DNA from: Dipylidium caninum
Lineage: Eukaryota; Platyhelminthes; Cestoda; Cyclophyllidea; Dipylidiidae
DNA length: 64,000 nucleotides
Assembly (NCBI GenBank): GCA_017562135.1
Contig: QEYB01000841.1
Location: 558,001 to 622,000, forward strand
Direction of reading: 5' to 3'
The translations under genes and the position numbers were made by a program. This document shows, piece by piece, positions 1 to 12,790 of the stretch (its first letter is position 1; every line of letters starts with the position of its first letter). The notes under the pieces are model-generated. The model saw only the letters and a list, made by a program, of their open reading frames with translations. It ran no database searches and had not been told where the DNA came from.

Positions 1-9
1 GCCTTGCAG

Positions 10-345
10 GTATTGAATTTCCCCCAGCGATAAAGGAGATCCCCACACAGGTTTTCGTCTCGCCGGGTAAAGGTGCTAATCTCACCTGTAAAGCCAGTGG
101 TTTTCCCCTCCCCCTGGTGTGGTGGGCCACTGCGGGCTCTGCGCCACTTGTCTCCCCGGGTAGGGTAAAGGGTGGCTTCCATGTGGCCAGTCCAATCCAC
201 TTCTACGCTGAACGAGCTCTAACAGAGCCCCAACCACAACAGGCCACCCTACGTCTCACCGACATCACCGACCAACTCACCTACATCTGCGTGGCCAAGA
301 ACAGTCTCGGAATTGTGCGCAGAAACATCAGCGTCATTGTCAAGC
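10..345 (+). CDS. Lar: LAR receptor phosphatase, exon for Ig domain 3 (partial gene, 5' end outside window)
   Basis: The exon starts after an AG at 8-9 and ends before GTAAGT at 346. Both borders are phase 1. The translation begins PPAIKEIPTQVFVSPGKGA and carries the Ig B-strand cysteine in NLTCKAS, the core W in VWW, and the F-strand YICVAKNSLG. This is the pattern of LAR Ig3 (PP, then xYxCVAxxxLG). In the family, the three N-terminal Ig domains bind heparan-sulfate and chondroitin-sulfate proteoglycans and synaptic partners outside the cell. The signal peptide and Ig1-2 must lie left of the window. No internal stop is present. Identity as Ig3 rests on its position directly before the first FN3 module. 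Confidence 0.88.
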
Positions 346-639
346 GTAAGTCCTCAAAGAGCACACATTCAGCCGACTTTTTCCTCCCCATTGCTCAAAT
401 AGTGATTCCTAGATTCTAGTAAGTTTGCGACTGAGTGATTGCTAATTTTGGCGACACATGGCTTTTTACACACGTTTTTGTCTAATTAATGCGTTTCTAA
501 GCACCTAACCTACATATTTCTCTCCTTGTTTGGACTTCTGCCTTTCATTTAGCAAAAAATTATGTCGTTCAGTCGTGCATTTTTTGTTCCTATCCAAATT
601 TATAAATGGAAGAACATGAGATTATTTTTTGAAAAGACA

Positions 640-1560
640 TTGCATCATCTGCACAAAGTTATATGCTGTGGATGAATGAAGCCTCTCAGTATCGTCTAAA
701 GTGGTTGCCAGCTTGTGGTCTGGTGGCTTTTTACTGAAAACTATTCGACGACTTGGTCGTCCGTGCAGGTGAAGGCGACGAGAACCCGCGTCAGCCGAGG
801 CCATCGTCGAGGCAGGTCGTCAGAGGACAAGAGTTGTGATGTTGCTCAGAAGCGCAGATGCGAATCGCATAGATGCACTAAAAAAAGATGAAAAAAGCTT
901 GGCTACATGAGGAGGCTCTACCTTTGAATCCCTCACCAGCTTAAGCAAATTCATTTGGTGCAACGAATTTCATCCACTCCCGAAAAGACGAATTACTGAC
1001 GACGAAAAGTGGATAGTTTCGAACAACGTGAATCGAAAGAGATCGTGGGTGATACAAGATGAAAAAATCGAGACGAAATCGGAGTAGAGACTCACCAAAA
1101 AAACAGTTTATATTGTCCGTCTGGTGGGATTTGAACGGTCAAGTAAAACGTGTACGTTCAACAAGTGGCCAAATTGAGCGCTACAATTCGAGCAAACCGG
1201 CCAGAACTGGCAACTCCGACGGGTGTTGTTTCCCGCCATAATAGTGCGAAGTCCACCACATCTTTGCTCATTCGCCAAAAATTCTTTGAACTGCGTTGGG
1301 TTGCGTCGACATGTCCACCTAGTAGCCGTGACCTGCGCCTTCAGACTGCCATTTCTTTCGTCATCCCATGCAGATTCCTTTAAATGGTGAAGTCTGTAAT
1401 GGCGCTCATGATGCCAAATCATACTTGAGTCAGTTTTTTGACAGCAGAGATCAAAGATTTTACGAACGTTGGATTGAGACGCTGTCTGAACGAGAGTAGC
1501 AGGTCATAAACATAAATAAACAGGACCCAGTTGAAAATGTTTATAGTTTTCAACAAAAAA
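640..1560 (+). mobile_element. degenerate mariner transposase relic, + sense
   Basis: Three frames must be combined to read it. A GRP motif of the DNA-binding linker (GGFLLKTIRRLGRPCR, about 723-770) comes first. The catalytic block TDDEKWIVSNNVNRKRSW starts at 995. SVWWDLNGQV is near 1119. The RANRPELATPTGVV segment is near 1190. The C-terminal FFDSRDQRFYERWIE is near 1436. The order and spacing match mariner transposases. The first catalytic Asp lies in a changed TGD motif (TDD). The second DDD motif, normally HDNARPH, reads RHNSAKS and has lost its Asp. Frameshifts and stops make it inactive. The KRSW version of the catalytic block differs from the later copies, suggesting a separate subfamily. 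Terminal inverted repeats were not identified. Confidence 0.8.
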
Positions 1561-1700
1561 TTGTGAACTCTGGTTCATATTTAAAAGTCGCAATCAGTTA
1601 GTTGCTGATCCAATACCTGTAAATGAAACAGTCCAACCATTTCGGCGGTGTTCTTTCTTCCCACCCCACCGTCTATCGTGGCTCTATTAGGCGGATTAGA

Positions 1701-1737
1701 GGAGGAAGTGGCGGCGGCGGCGGGGGCGGCGGTGGAG
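1701..1737. repeat. GGC/GGA triplet tract
   Basis: This is an imperfect (GGC)n run with a G-rich interruption inside the first intron. It makes a poly-Gly open frame that I do not regard as coding. Confidence 0.8.
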
Positions 1738-2075
1738 ATGCAAAAGAAGTTATAAACACCGAATTGTGGTTTTTCAGTCTTCCAATTTCAAAATATCACC
1801 TTCCTCTCCACCATCAAGTAAATGCCTTTTTGCCGTCAATGGGAGTAATGCTGATCTCCTAAGGCAACTCGGTATTTCGACAAAATTGCCTGCTTCTTGC
1901 ACGAGGAGTGCAATAAATTTTGATAAGACTTGCATAATTCCTACACAGCATGCTAGTGTTTTTACTCGGCTTCGTGAGATCAAAAATTCCAACGATTCGT
2001 CGTCTGTTTAAATTCAACTTGTTGCTGCCGCCGCCACCGGTTTGCTGATGCTGTCGATGCAGCGGCTTTTTCTTT

Positions 2076-2110
2076 CTCCTCCTCCACCACCACCACCATC
2101 ACCACCACCA
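2076..2110. repeat. CCA/CAC triplet tract
   Basis: A (CCA)n run with one CAT interruption lies in the first intron, inside a broader pyrimidine-rich stretch. No function is evident. Confidence 0.8.
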
Positions 2111-4568
2111 CAAAAGTCCTAATTAAAGCTCTTTGAAATGAGGAATTTTCTCCGAGCTTCATATTTCTTTGGAAAAGTACCCCTTTCTCTCCTGCGCCAC
2201 CACCTCCTCCTCTTCCTTTTGTTCCCCTACCATGTCTTTCTGTTATCCTCAACCAGCATTTAACCAAAAAGTCTCCTTCACGACCCAGAAGCACCAACAT
2301 GCCAGCCAGGATGAAGGCCTCACTGAAGAATTTTAAAAGGCGACATTTTTAACAACGACAATAGTAGCAACGCCTAACTTACTGTGCCCAATTGTCCCGT
2401 TCCGTATTCAATGTTTGCGTTGCAGTGAGGAGGTGGGGCGCTGCGGTGGGCTTCCGCATGTTCGCTGCTGTTTTTGCCAAAAAACATTGCTTTACGGGTG
2501 GTCGCCAAGTTTAAACCACCCCCGAATAAACGTATTATCAAAATTCCTTCCCCTTCTTCCCCTCCTCCCATAATACTAGAACGAGTGGGAAGTCCTCTCC
2601 ACCTCCACCGACGGTTAATGCTGCCATAAGGCTGAGACAAAAGGATGCTCGAAAAAGGGGAAAAAGATGGGAAAAGAAGGAATAGAGGGCAAAGTGGGCA
2701 GATAATGCCTTAATTCTATAAATTTGTCAAATCGCGGTGGAAAGTCTTGGTGAGACCTGCCCGTTTAGACTATTTCCTCGAGCGGATCCCAACCTGGCAG
2801 ACCGACTGATGGGTGTCAAGAGGAGGAAGGACTAATGTAACAGGAGGACGAGTTTATAGTGAGTGGTTGAATAGTCAAGGCGGTAGTCAGACTTGTCGTT
2901 GACTCTGACGTTTTTGTCTGATTATTGGAACGTCTATCCTGCCCAGTTCACAGAGGAAATGATTTTCTCTCCTTCTCGGGTTAACCTCATGGAGATGTTT
3001 ACCCGTGATAAGTTGAGCCCTCCCCTCGCCTAATCCTCTCCCCAAAAGGGCCAGATTAGATGGGGCTCAAAATGGGGATGTCGTCGTCGTTGATGGTGAC
3101 ATGATTGACGCACTCCCCTTTCCATCCTGTCTGCCTTAATAATGACAACTTCCTTACTTTTTTTTCTTTGTTTTTGAAGAGTGTGTGGAAGACAACAATT
3201 TGTCCTCCTTCTTCCCTTCACACGCCTCTCATCCTCGTCAGAATTGGTGAAATCGGACTTCTTTTCCCCCGCCCTAATCACCCCTCTAACATTGTCAACT
3301 CCCATCTGTCAGTCCTCACTGCTCCGTTCAACAGGGCTGCTCGGTGGTTCCTCCGCAGCTTCCACTTTGTTTTCTCCTCTCTCCCAAAAGTCTACTATAG
3401 CATTTACAGGAAAGTAGGCTTGACTCACCAATGTCATTTCCATGAATGGTATGCAAGTTTACTGTCAGAGAAGCGAGTTTTGTTGGCGAAGACACATCGA
3501 CTCCTCTTGCCTCAAGTCTAACCGCTTTCTGCCCTAGAAATACCATAAACAAAGTCTGTCTTGTGGGGTAAAAGCAGGCTCCTCTTAGGTCTGAGCTGGC
3601 CTTCCTCGCAGTCTTCACAAAATGCCACCGATTGTCCATGCTGCAGTCATAAAACCGTCCCGTCTGCCGAAATCCGATGATGGCAGGTTTTGAATTGACG
3701 ACGAAGCCATACAAAAGTACACTTCCAGTCTCATATAACCACGGCGGGTGGGAGAATTGTCTCGCCACCCTCCCTCAGCCCAACATTCGAGTCAACAACT
3801 AGACAGACCGTATGAAAAGCTGCCAGTGAAATTCCACCCGCTAACCATAAATTCAAATTACTTCCTTGGATTGCATTCTTTTTTTCGTACCAACTATGTA
3901 TTACCACAGACTTCTGTGTCGCTAGTCTCGCGCAGTCCCTCCATTTCGTGGAGGAAATAAAAAAAGATAAAGAAAAATAAAGGTAGTTGGCCTGTGAAAG
4001 GAGAGAGTTGGACTAAAGGGATTGTGTAGGTATAAATGTAAATGGCAAAGAGAGTCTTCTGCCTTTCTTTGCCCCCTCTTTTCGCATCCCAAATTTAATA
4101 ACCATGTCTTATCATCACCATCATCTAAGTCTCTCCTACGCAAGAGCCATATTTAATTAATTCAATCATCTCCTCATTTCCTGTCGAAATGAATTAAACA
4201 TTTCTTCGGTCCACTAACATGCTTACGATTAGGTGAAGTGATTAAAGCGGAAGAAAACATATTTTCACAACTACCTTTCTGCCCCCTAATGTATGCAATT
4301 GCGGGGAGGGGAGAAGTGCCCTCTGGGACAGAATGAATTAATTTGATTAGTGCCTGATTGGCTGGAGTGTTGGCCACTTGACAGAGGATTTACTTTATTT
4401 TTGGGTCTTTGGACTGCTGGCACGCCAATGTGTAATGCCACCCTCGAAGGCATCGGCCGAAAGCCTCGGCTCGGTTGCTTCACCAGCAGACTACGTAGAC
4501 TCTGAGAGGAAAGGTGGCTTGAGAAGGTGAAGGCGGTTTATGCTCACCCTGTAAATGTAAACTCTCAG

Positions 4569-4910
4569 CTTTACCCGATCCACCGACGTGGATTGACGCC
4601 CGACCGGTGGGTGGAACCTACGCAGTTCTACAGTGGAAGGCGCACAAAGTCAGCGAAATTGAGTCCTACACCCTGACAGTGGAGTCGAAGGATAAGCGTC
4701 TCGGGTCGTTGATTGACCTGCGGAGACAGGTGACAGACATCCACACGAAGGACTTCCACACCTCCCCTGGCGACAACTCCCAAATTGTGACATTCAACGT
4801 CACCGACCTGTCGCCTTACACGACGTACAAGGCAACGGTGCAGGCGGTTAATAAGAAAGTCGGACTCTCACTGCCCAGTGATGAGATGGAATTTCAAACG
4901 TCTGAAATTC
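4569..4910 (+). CDS. Lar: LAR, exon for FN3 domain 1
   Basis: The acceptor CTCTCAG precedes 4569 and the donor GTGAGT follows 4910. Both are phase 1, and the split codon joins Ig3 as Pro. The exon encodes one fibronectin type III module. It has LPDPPTWIDA at its start, the B-strand AVLQWKA, and the conserved tyrosine-corner region LSPYTTYKATVQAVNKKVG near the end. About 15 extra residues, including the SKDKRLGSLIDLRR stretch, sit between the C and E strands. FN3 repeats in LAR form the extended extracellular stalk and bind ligands. The module is encoded by one symmetric 1-1 exon, as expected for shuffled FN3 modules. Confidence 0.9.
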
Positions 4911-7495
4911 GTGAGTCTTTTGTTCACCTTCACTCTGTTTGTAATGGTTCCTCGGTTCTAATTGGCCTCAACGCAGAAGAACTCGCCTAACACGATAGAA
5001 TCGTCGTAGGATAGTCGATCCGCCTTCCATTGACAGGCCGTTCTGCCACTCAGAGGAGGGGGGCGACATAACTTTCCTTCTATTCGGGTTTCTCGAGGGA
5101 TTTTTATGGTTTAGCGTGCCCGATTTCTTTCTCTTCACTGTTCCCATGGCATCATTCATAACCATTCCATGTGTAATTTTACCATACGCCGACGTATATG
5201 TGTGCGCCCATTAATTCAAACGGAGCGTTACTCGTATGTTCACAGGCCTGAGCAACTGCCCTGCGCCGGTTCGGTCAAACAATGGCGACGTACACCCATG
5301 CAATCCGTGAAAGCGGGGAAGGAAACTCTCGCCTGCAGTGGTGTACCGCTTTATGCCCCCTTTGAACTCCTTTTCACGTCCAAATTGAATACCTCTGCTT
5401 CAGGAGACATTTCCACTGGCAGATGAGTTGCCTCTCTACAATGTCAAGTGGAAAGATCTCTTAAACGACGGACGTCTGTTGGGTTCAATCTCCCTTCCTC
5501 TTTCGCTCGTTGTCCCCTTGGAAGTAACCGTTTCTAACACCAATGAAGCCGACAAGTTAAAACCTCACATTCTTCCAGCATCGGAGGCTTTACGGCGGAC
5601 GCAATCTGGGCTAAGGGGAACGAGGGTGTGGGGATAAAGGCACCAGCTGCCCCCGACTCCCCTCCACATGGTCAATAGTCTGCCAGATCTACAGATAGGT
5701 TACATGTAATGTTGCGTGACCTCGTGGAGATAAATCTGGCATTTTTCCGTAATACACCGATGAAAGCCATTAGGATATGGAGTCCCTCGGAGTTGTTGAG
5801 TTGCAGTTTCATTAATTATTCCCCGCATAGCCGCAATTCTGTCATCATTGTCCAAATGCCGTTTATTCTGGGACCTGCAGATGCGCCCCCCAGCCCCCGC
5901 CCCGCCCCCGGCCTCTCTCTCTCTCTCTGTGTGTGTGTGTAGCCACGGAGAACTTGGCCAAACACTTTTAATTAGCCCCAAAACTGAGCCTGAACTGTCG
6001 GCACCAGATGGACTTAATTTATTATGTACGCAGGTAGCTCTACTGCCGTCGACATGGCTACTTATTACTTCTGCTACTCCCAGGTCGGATATTTTCGGGC
6101 ATGGTTAAATAAGCCCGTTAAGTGAATATAATTGGGGCTACCAGTTAATATAATGCAAAACCGTTCGCCTAAATCATTTGGTGTCCCTACTTTCGGCTTC
6201 GTGGGCCGTCGGTTGAGGGAAGACTCGCCCTCCCCTATCGAGAGAGTTCTTCTACTCCTCCTCTCCTGAGATAGTCATTGTCTTCTTTAAAAAATAGCTG
6301 AGTTAAGTGGCTCTAATAATGTCTCGAGGAGGCGGCGGACAATGAAACCCCAGAAAAGACAATAGTGGGGGAGAGAAAGAGGAAAATTTGGGATGACTTC
6401 AGTCCTTCACATCAGTAATGGTGATATTTCATGTCAGTCTTTGCGTTTCTTGCCTGCCCAATGACGGTTTCTCCTCTCGGAGGTGCGAGGTGAAGCTCGC
6501 CTCCTCCGTCCCCCTTCCCCTTTCCCCTTAGTATCGTCAGTCAGCGTAAAACGACATCCTTAGACGGTGTCTTCCTTCTTTTTCCCCACTAAATACACAC
6601 TTACAACAGTCTGTCGTGAAGGCGCTTATGAGGCATATGAAATGCTCAGCCATCGGACAACGGCGAGCCAGTGGATAGGGAAATTGCCCCTTGATTTACC
6701 CTATTCAATGAGATGTGGAAGAGGCGACCACGTTGGAGGCGACTCCTTCCCTATTTCCTTGACGGGGAGAGGCAAGAAAGAGGCAGGCAGTTTCGCACAT
6801 CTGATTGGCGGAAGGCAATGAAGTCTTGTTCATTTGTTGAACTGCCAAACTGCGGTCCTCCTCACCTTGCCATGGATAGATGGCTCCAACTTTGAGATCG
6901 TTGTCCCCAGAGGAGAAGCCGTTGACCACGCTTCGTTTATCCTCTTACGGCTATTTTAAGGCGCTCCACCCAGAAAGCTCCATAAAGGCGAGGCACTAAT
7001 TAACTCATTCTAAAGGTATGCAGTGAGGCGGAAAGAAACAAGGTGAATCCATTGTGCATGAACTCGTTTCCTCGCCTTCAGTCACTGTCAAGTGGAAAAT
7101 TAATATTTGATCATTGCCTTAAGGAGCATAATTGTCAGAAGTTGAGATGGACATGTGACGACACTGTCAACTCGGTCAGTGGGCCTCCAAAACTGTCGAA
7201 AGTGAAAACTCCAAGGGGCAGAGGAAGGAGAACCTCTTAATCCCTACACAGCGGTAAAATCTTCACTTGTGTTTGGGTCGGGGAGGAAAAGTTTACCTCC
7301 CGCCTGTAGGGGACACACTCTGCACCTTGACTGCCGGTCAGGGGTAAGTGGAAGTGAAAATGAGGTGGATGCAAATGGGGTGGTGAGAAGGAGGGTCTGC
7401 ATCTCTCATACTCTCCCGTCAGTAAAAGACAGTCACTCTCGCCCTTTATTTTCGTTCTAACTAAGGTCTGATAATGTTGGTATTCGCTTTACTAG
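4911..7495 (+). other. intron between FN3-1 and FN3-2
   Basis: This is a 2.6-kb intron with consensus ends. Apart from a CT/GT dinucleotide run it contains nothing I recognise. Confidence 0.8.
5912..5940. repeat. (CT)n(GT)n microsatellite
   Basis: An alternating CT run passes directly into a GT run within the intron after FN3-1. Confidence 0.85.
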
Positions 7496-7596
7496 CTCCC
7501 GGCGAGCCTCCGCAAGATATTCGAATGCGGGTGACGGGACCCACCTCGCTGGAGATTACGTGGGATGCACCGCAACTGACAAACGGCAAGATTTTG
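7496..7596 (+). CDS. Lar: LAR, FN3 domain 2, first half
   Basis: The exon opens after CTTTACTAG with phase 1 (Pro across the junction). It ends in phase 0 before GTAGGA at 7597. It encodes PGEPPQDIRMRV, TSLEITWDAP and NGKIL: the A to C strands of an FN3 module with the B-strand Trp. The next exon supplies the rest after only 128 bases of intron. The NGKI-L-GYKVYY junction is typical of LAR FN3-2. Confidence 0.87.
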
Positions 7597-7724
7597 GTAG
7601 GATCTGACCCTCCTCAACCTGTTAGGACCTTCGTTACTCGTTTGTTGCCTTTTTCTCTTATCTGCATTGTATGCGTGTGCGTGTTGGAATGGAGCCTCCA
7701 AGTGTTTGTCAATCTCATCCCCAG

Positions 7725-7917
7725 GGGTACAAAGTGTACTACACTACGAGAAAAGCCTATCCGCTGAGCGCGCGGCAAGTGAAAAGAACACCAAATCAAA
7801 GGATACGACTCGAGGACCTTCTGCCCAACGCTACGTACATAGTCTCCATCAGTCCCTACAATGCAGCGGGGGACGGACCGATGAGTGAAGACCACTACAG
7901 TCTCATTGTACCCGGAG
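7725..7917 (+). CDS. Lar: LAR, FN3 domain 2, second half
   Basis: The exon begins in phase 0 after ATCCCCAG and ends in phase 1 before GTAAGA at 7918. It encodes GYKVYYTTRKAYPLSARQV, then RIRLEDLLPNATYIVSISPYNAAGDGPMSE. These are the C' to G strands of FN3-2. The GYKVYYT motif and NAAGDGPxSE end are near-diagnostic for LAR-family FN3 repeats. Reading is open throughout with consensus splice sites. Confidence 0.9.
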
Positions 7918-10239
7918 GTAAGATACCATCTCATCTTCCTCCATCCCTCCCGAAATAGGCCAATTTGAAATGCTCTCAAAATATTATTTTCGGCTAGAAT
8001 GATGTGATTCTTCTTGCAACATCTTCCCATTTCCATTCAGGAGTTTGAACAACCCCCTTTGAGTACTTATTTCAGTTGTAATATATTTTTTGAGGATGGA
8101 AAGGATCGTGGCCCTGGAGCTCAAACGTGATTGGTCCACCCACACCTCCCCTGCTATTGGCTGACTGTCAAAAGGTTTTCCATAAAAGTTACTCTAAACG
8201 CTAAGCACAAATGATATGTCATCTTAATAACCGCCATATTGTGAATTCTCACTCCTAATGTACTTAGGTGAGTATTATCTTTCCCTAGAAGGAGAATAAG
8301 ATTTTCAGCCTGTCCGTAAGTCATCCTCCCAAATGAGGAGACGGCCCGGCCAGCCAAGTGCTGTTTTTCTTCCCTCACTGACAATTGCTACCCTTCAAAC
8401 TGTTCAGCTCACACACTATCGCAGTCAAGCCGATTTACTCAGAGGATACGTTGGCTAGTGTGAAGGCTAGTTGTATTTCTAGTATTTAAAAAAGGCATTA
8501 ACATTTTAATATAACTTCAGGCGTCAGAATAAATTTAGGTCTACTCAAGTCCAGACCGGTGAATTGGCATTAATAAACACTGTTATCTCACCGCAAAACA
8601 AGCTCTGTCTGGGGTCGGCTACAGATAGATTTTGTCGAGCAGCTTTCATCACACTCCCCTGGAGGAGATGGTCTGGGGTTGGGACACAGGGACGCAATGG
8701 GCGGGGCGGAGGAGGAGGCGGCTGGCGAAATGCTCCACTTTAAGTTCAAAGCTGTGTAGGCGTGGATGTGACGGCTAAGAGCATTACCAGCCTCAAGCTT
8801 TTAGGTCTCGTCCGTCCAGCCGACCAGCCGCCAATCGTAGTGGCATTTTCGCGACTGGTCCAATTAACGTACACTTTCGATTGGACAATGGAAAAAAAAG
8901 CATAAAATGGAAATAATTTTTTGTTAATGCCCACTTTATAGTATGGGGAGAATGTAATTGTAGTCACGATAGATTTGTAAAGGGGTAATGAACTCTAACC
9001 TGCCTTTACGAGGCATGGCGACATATCTGCTGCTGACCAGGGAGATGCCTTATTAAAAACAGCAAAACTCCATCAAATATTCCACCAGTTCCGAGGCCGG
9101 GATGTGAGTAGCGCCTGTCATGTACATTTGGTGCAATGATCCGTCTGGTGATAGGGGAATTTAATGCAAGCAAAAGAGCTCTCCCCACTGACAATGAGGC
9201 GAGTAGCTTTTTGAGTGCATTACCGTCCCACCGAGTCTGCTCTAAAGCAATTTTCGTCAGTGGGATTCGGACACGCCGCCTACCACTGCCCTCAATCTAT
9301 CTGGATAAGTTGACTGTTTCGCTAATGCAATGGCCTTTTGGCTTTAATGTCCATAACCAGAAGCAGAACAGCCTACTTATTTACTAGTAGTAGTATCGAT
9401 TCTCCTTGTGGCGGTCATGCCAATTCCTCGAGAGGAAGCGTTTCGATTACACGCGTATACCAATTTCGTCTCGATCCGGGGCCACAAAGACACTCACGAA
9501 TCGTGACAGAACCGTCTCGAGTAAAACAAATAGTCCCCCTTCCTACATTAGTCGGACACCGTTTGCGGGAAAGGAGAGAAGGCAAAACATGTGTCCGTGC
9601 ACTCTGACGTGGAGGGGGTTTACAGAACGCCCGAGGTAGGTACGACGTTATCTAGATGGTGGCTCCTGTCGGGACCTTCGCAGCTGCTAAGTGGAGGACA
9701 TCAAACTCATTAATTTAACGCCTCTTCACTTGCGAGGAGCATATCTCTCGCAGATCTTCGTGACACTGCCCAAATTCTTCTCTGCTACCTGCCCCTTCCT
9801 CTCCCTTTTGGCACTAGCAGGCCGTACTTGGTCCCCCAACTCTCTAGCCTCCTTATCCTCCACATTTTCGTATACACAGAGACTTTTTTAATGTTAACTG
9901 CCGACTTGGCATCAAATTAAACCGTTTGGAGGTGCTAAATGTGTGCTGATTACATGGAGGGAGGAATTAGACCACCAGGCCGAAGGGGAGGCCCAAATAT
10001 GCTGTTCCACGGCTAAGTTATCGCTCTTGAAACCGTGAAACGGATTCTGGGTGTTAGTAGAAAACAACGAGTGCAATTTTGTTTTCATATTGTCCATTCG
10101 AAGTACTTTCCATTAACAAGTTCACGAATAGTTCTGTGTGGGTCGGATTCCACGGTCGTCGCTTTTAGTTTCTCCTAATTATCACCAAGGGCCGGCGAAC
10201 CTCCCCGATGCTTCATGACGCAACTCAAATTGCCGGAAC

Positions 10240-10500
10240 AAACTTTTTGAATTAAAGTGGAGCATTTTTTCCATTAGTAAATCCATCTCCGAATGCCTCA
10301 TGGATGTTTCTCGAAACTTGTTCATCTGCGATATGATTCAATTTGACCTCGTACACGAAAAATAAATGCGAAACGTATTTGGTTTCCATCGTAGGCACAA
10401 AATCCGTAAATTTACACGAAATAACCAAGAAGAATGTCTTTAACATTTACAAATAAAAATATCGGGAATAGATTGCGGTGTATCTCTCTCAATCCCAGGG
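10240..10500 (-). mobile_element. mariner N-terminal relic, - sense
   Basis: Read on the - strand, the segment encodes FVYEVKLNHIADEQVSRNIHEAFGDG. This matches the first helix-turn-helix of cecropia/Hsmar1-type mariner transposases (LxYEFKLGxxAxEAxRNIxxAxG). The same segment recurs at 36.1, 39.7, 43.5 and 44.0 kb (- sense) and 32.7 kb (+ sense). Only the N-terminal region is present. The adjoining leader, ending in TGTATCTCTCTCAA, is also shared with the 39.8-kb copy. Confidence 0.7.
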
Positions 10501-11014
10501 AAGCAGACTTAACAGACGCCCCTTTCATAGTTCCCAGTCGAGTGGAATGTTGGCGAGATTTTCCCTCTCGAGCCTGGCTCCCACGGTAGGGGTTTCGCGG
10601 TGCACGATTTAGCCTGCGTTTTATTGTGTTCTCCTGAGATATGCATGCTAAAAAACGTTTCTACCTGACCCCTAGTGGTAAAACTGCCTGGTGGGTGCTT
10701 TTTGAACTCTCCTGAGAGCATGCCAAATGGTTCTTTTAGTTTGTAGCATAATTAGCCCTATCGAAATTAACATCTGTACACAATAATTGACTTTACTTTC
10801 TCCAAGGTCTGCATTTGCAGTCTAATAAACGCCATCAGAGTGGCCGATTTTTTGGCTTCTAACAGACCGCGTAGTCACCAATTCGCTTGGATGTGGTGCC
10901 GAGTCTCGAGAGAAAATCGGAGTGATAACCGAGGATGAGGTAGTCGGAAAATGATGTTTACAAGTTATGGTCGAGTGGGGACCGGTGGAAGTGCTTGAGA
11001 GAGGAGGCGAAGGC

Positions 11015-11086
11015 ACCGGCGGCGGCGGCGGCGGCAGCGGCGGCGGAGGAGGAGGGGGAGGAGGGGGAGGAGGAGGAGGAAGGAGG
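11015..11086. repeat. GGC/GGA triplet repeat (about 70 bases)
   Basis: A (GGC)n block passes into a (GGA)n block with G-runs of five. The + strand is strongly G-rich, so G-quadruplex formation is plausible. The poly-Pro open frame on the - strand is a by-product. Confidence 0.85.
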
Positions 11087-12130
11087 GACACAAAGTGGCG
11101 CCAGGCGAGTTGACCCAAAGGCGTTTAGTCCACGCCCTGCCGAAAGACCCTCGTGAGCTCACAAGAATGCCCTCTAATCGACTTGTCGGAGAAGCATCAT
11201 CATTCTCATCCGCCCCCTTGGCCATTTTCTCTGAAAAGGCTTTAATTACACACCGCACACACGCCTCCCTCGCCCGTCGTCTACCTCGATTACTTCATCT
11301 CGGCGTGGGGATTATGTAAGGACTGACGTCCGATCCACCACACCGCTTCCCAACTTGGTGTTACTCGCAGGCTTGTCAACATTTTGCTCCTTCATGATGT
11401 CAAATGGTTGTCGCGATAAGAAAAACTTAATAGATTAGAAAAACGGAGGAGATTCAATCGAACAGCTGCAGTGCCGAAAGTACCGTCGCCAGGGGGGACG
11501 AGTAGGAAATTTTCTCTTTCCATAGGGCTTTGAAGCCCTGCACCAGCTCACCGTAGAGCCTGCACCTGCCACCTTCAGCAGTCGTCTTCGCTTCCCACGA
11601 CGTTTAAAAGTTCTTTTGGTCTACTAGGCCCCCCGTGGACTGTTGTACATTTCATTTCTCCCGCGAGACCTGAGATTCCCACATTCCCAGTGCCTCATCG
11701 CTGTCCACAAGTTCTGATATCCAGGCGGGAGCATTTACTGGGGCGAAAGAGCACCGAATTCGTCGGGTTAAAAGAGGCTGACGGTGTTTATCTCGACAAT
11801 TTTCCCCTGAAATGCGGTGTCTAGACAGCTCACAGCTGCGACGATGTAATCGCCAAGTCCTCCCCAGCTAATGCGAACAGGCGAAGAAGCCACCGGGGGA
11901 GGTAGTAAATTGCTCCAACCTTTTCCTTCTCCCTTCTACTCCGCTAACGTTATCGTCTCGACAAACCTGCTCTCACGAGCCCGAATGGATTAATACCGAA
12001 GATAAGTGGGATGCTGAAAAAAGCATCAGTTATGCTCAAAACAGGAAGGGAATGGAGTTTTCCGAGCATTCCTCCTCCCTCCCACTTCTCCAACAGCTTT
12101 CAAAGCACGACAGAATCTCCCGAGTCGCCC

Positions 12131-12152
12131 TCATTCATTCATTCATTCATTC
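12131..12152. repeat. (TTCA)n tetranucleotide microsatellite
   Basis: About five perfect ATTC units lie in the intron before FN3-3. Confidence 0.85.
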
Positions 12153-12790
12153 TTCTTCACTTGCTCTGGAGGCCATGCAAATCGGCACGATTACCCTAAC
12201 CAGCCCTATTTTGAGGAAGATTCAAATCATCCGGGGTTCTTGGCCACTGAAATTCACCAGAAGAATGGTCTCGTTTCGGTCCCACCTCCTCGTAGTGAGC
12301 CTCGCACAGTTAGAAGAGGTTAATTTTATTATTTCTTTTCCTTCAAGTCAGTCAGAATTTACTGGTAGGCGTATTTTGGAGACGAAATTCTTGAGTTTGA
12401 CACGGTTGTCAACTCCCCTTCAATTAGGGGAGGAGAATTTAGGCAAAGTATGAGTCGAGTAATTGAGAAAGAGGAGGATTTTTTCGGACTAAGCGAATTT
12501 TTATTAAGGCATTGTGAAATCCTACTCAACGACTTTCTCGTCCGCATCCCAGCCTCCGCCCCGTCCACCACTGCCTAGTTGTTTTCCCCGCTGCCCGCCT
12601 GTTCTCTTCTCATCAGGATTAGTAAGATTCCTTCGCCACACAGAAGACGAAGGCTCCGGGCTTCACTCGACCCTCACAGAGTCGCAGTCAAGACCACCTT
12701 CGGCTCCGATTTGTCCACTTTTGCTCAAATTTGGTCACATATCCGTCGAAACATCTAATGCTCCGCGCTAGTATTCTTTTGCCCCAACAG

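Larger units (their letters stand above)
346..4568 (+). other. intron between Ig3 and FN3-1
   Basis: This 4.2-kb intron has a GTAAGT donor and a CTCTCAG acceptor. It holds a dead mariner element (about 640-1560) and two triplet-repeat tracts. The many short open frames between 1.6 and 4.5 kb show no domain signature, and I see no exon in the rest. Confidence 0.8.
7918..12790 (+). other. intron between FN3-2 and FN3-3
   Basis: This 4.9-kb intron contains an N-terminal mariner fragment (about 10250-10500, - sense), a long GGC/GGA tract at 11.0 kb, and a TTCA tetranucleotide run. The segments 7.9-10.2 kb and 11.1-12.1 kb show nothing recognisable. Confidence 0.8.

Noticed and set aside
1126..1140. 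GGGATTTGAACGGTC resembling part of a tRNA
   Set aside because: It lies within the mariner SVWWDLNG coding segment and no cloverleaf can be formed around it.
10822..11118. Open frame on - with a long poly-Pro run
   Set aside because: It is the translation of the GGC/GGA tract. There are no splice sites or domains around it.
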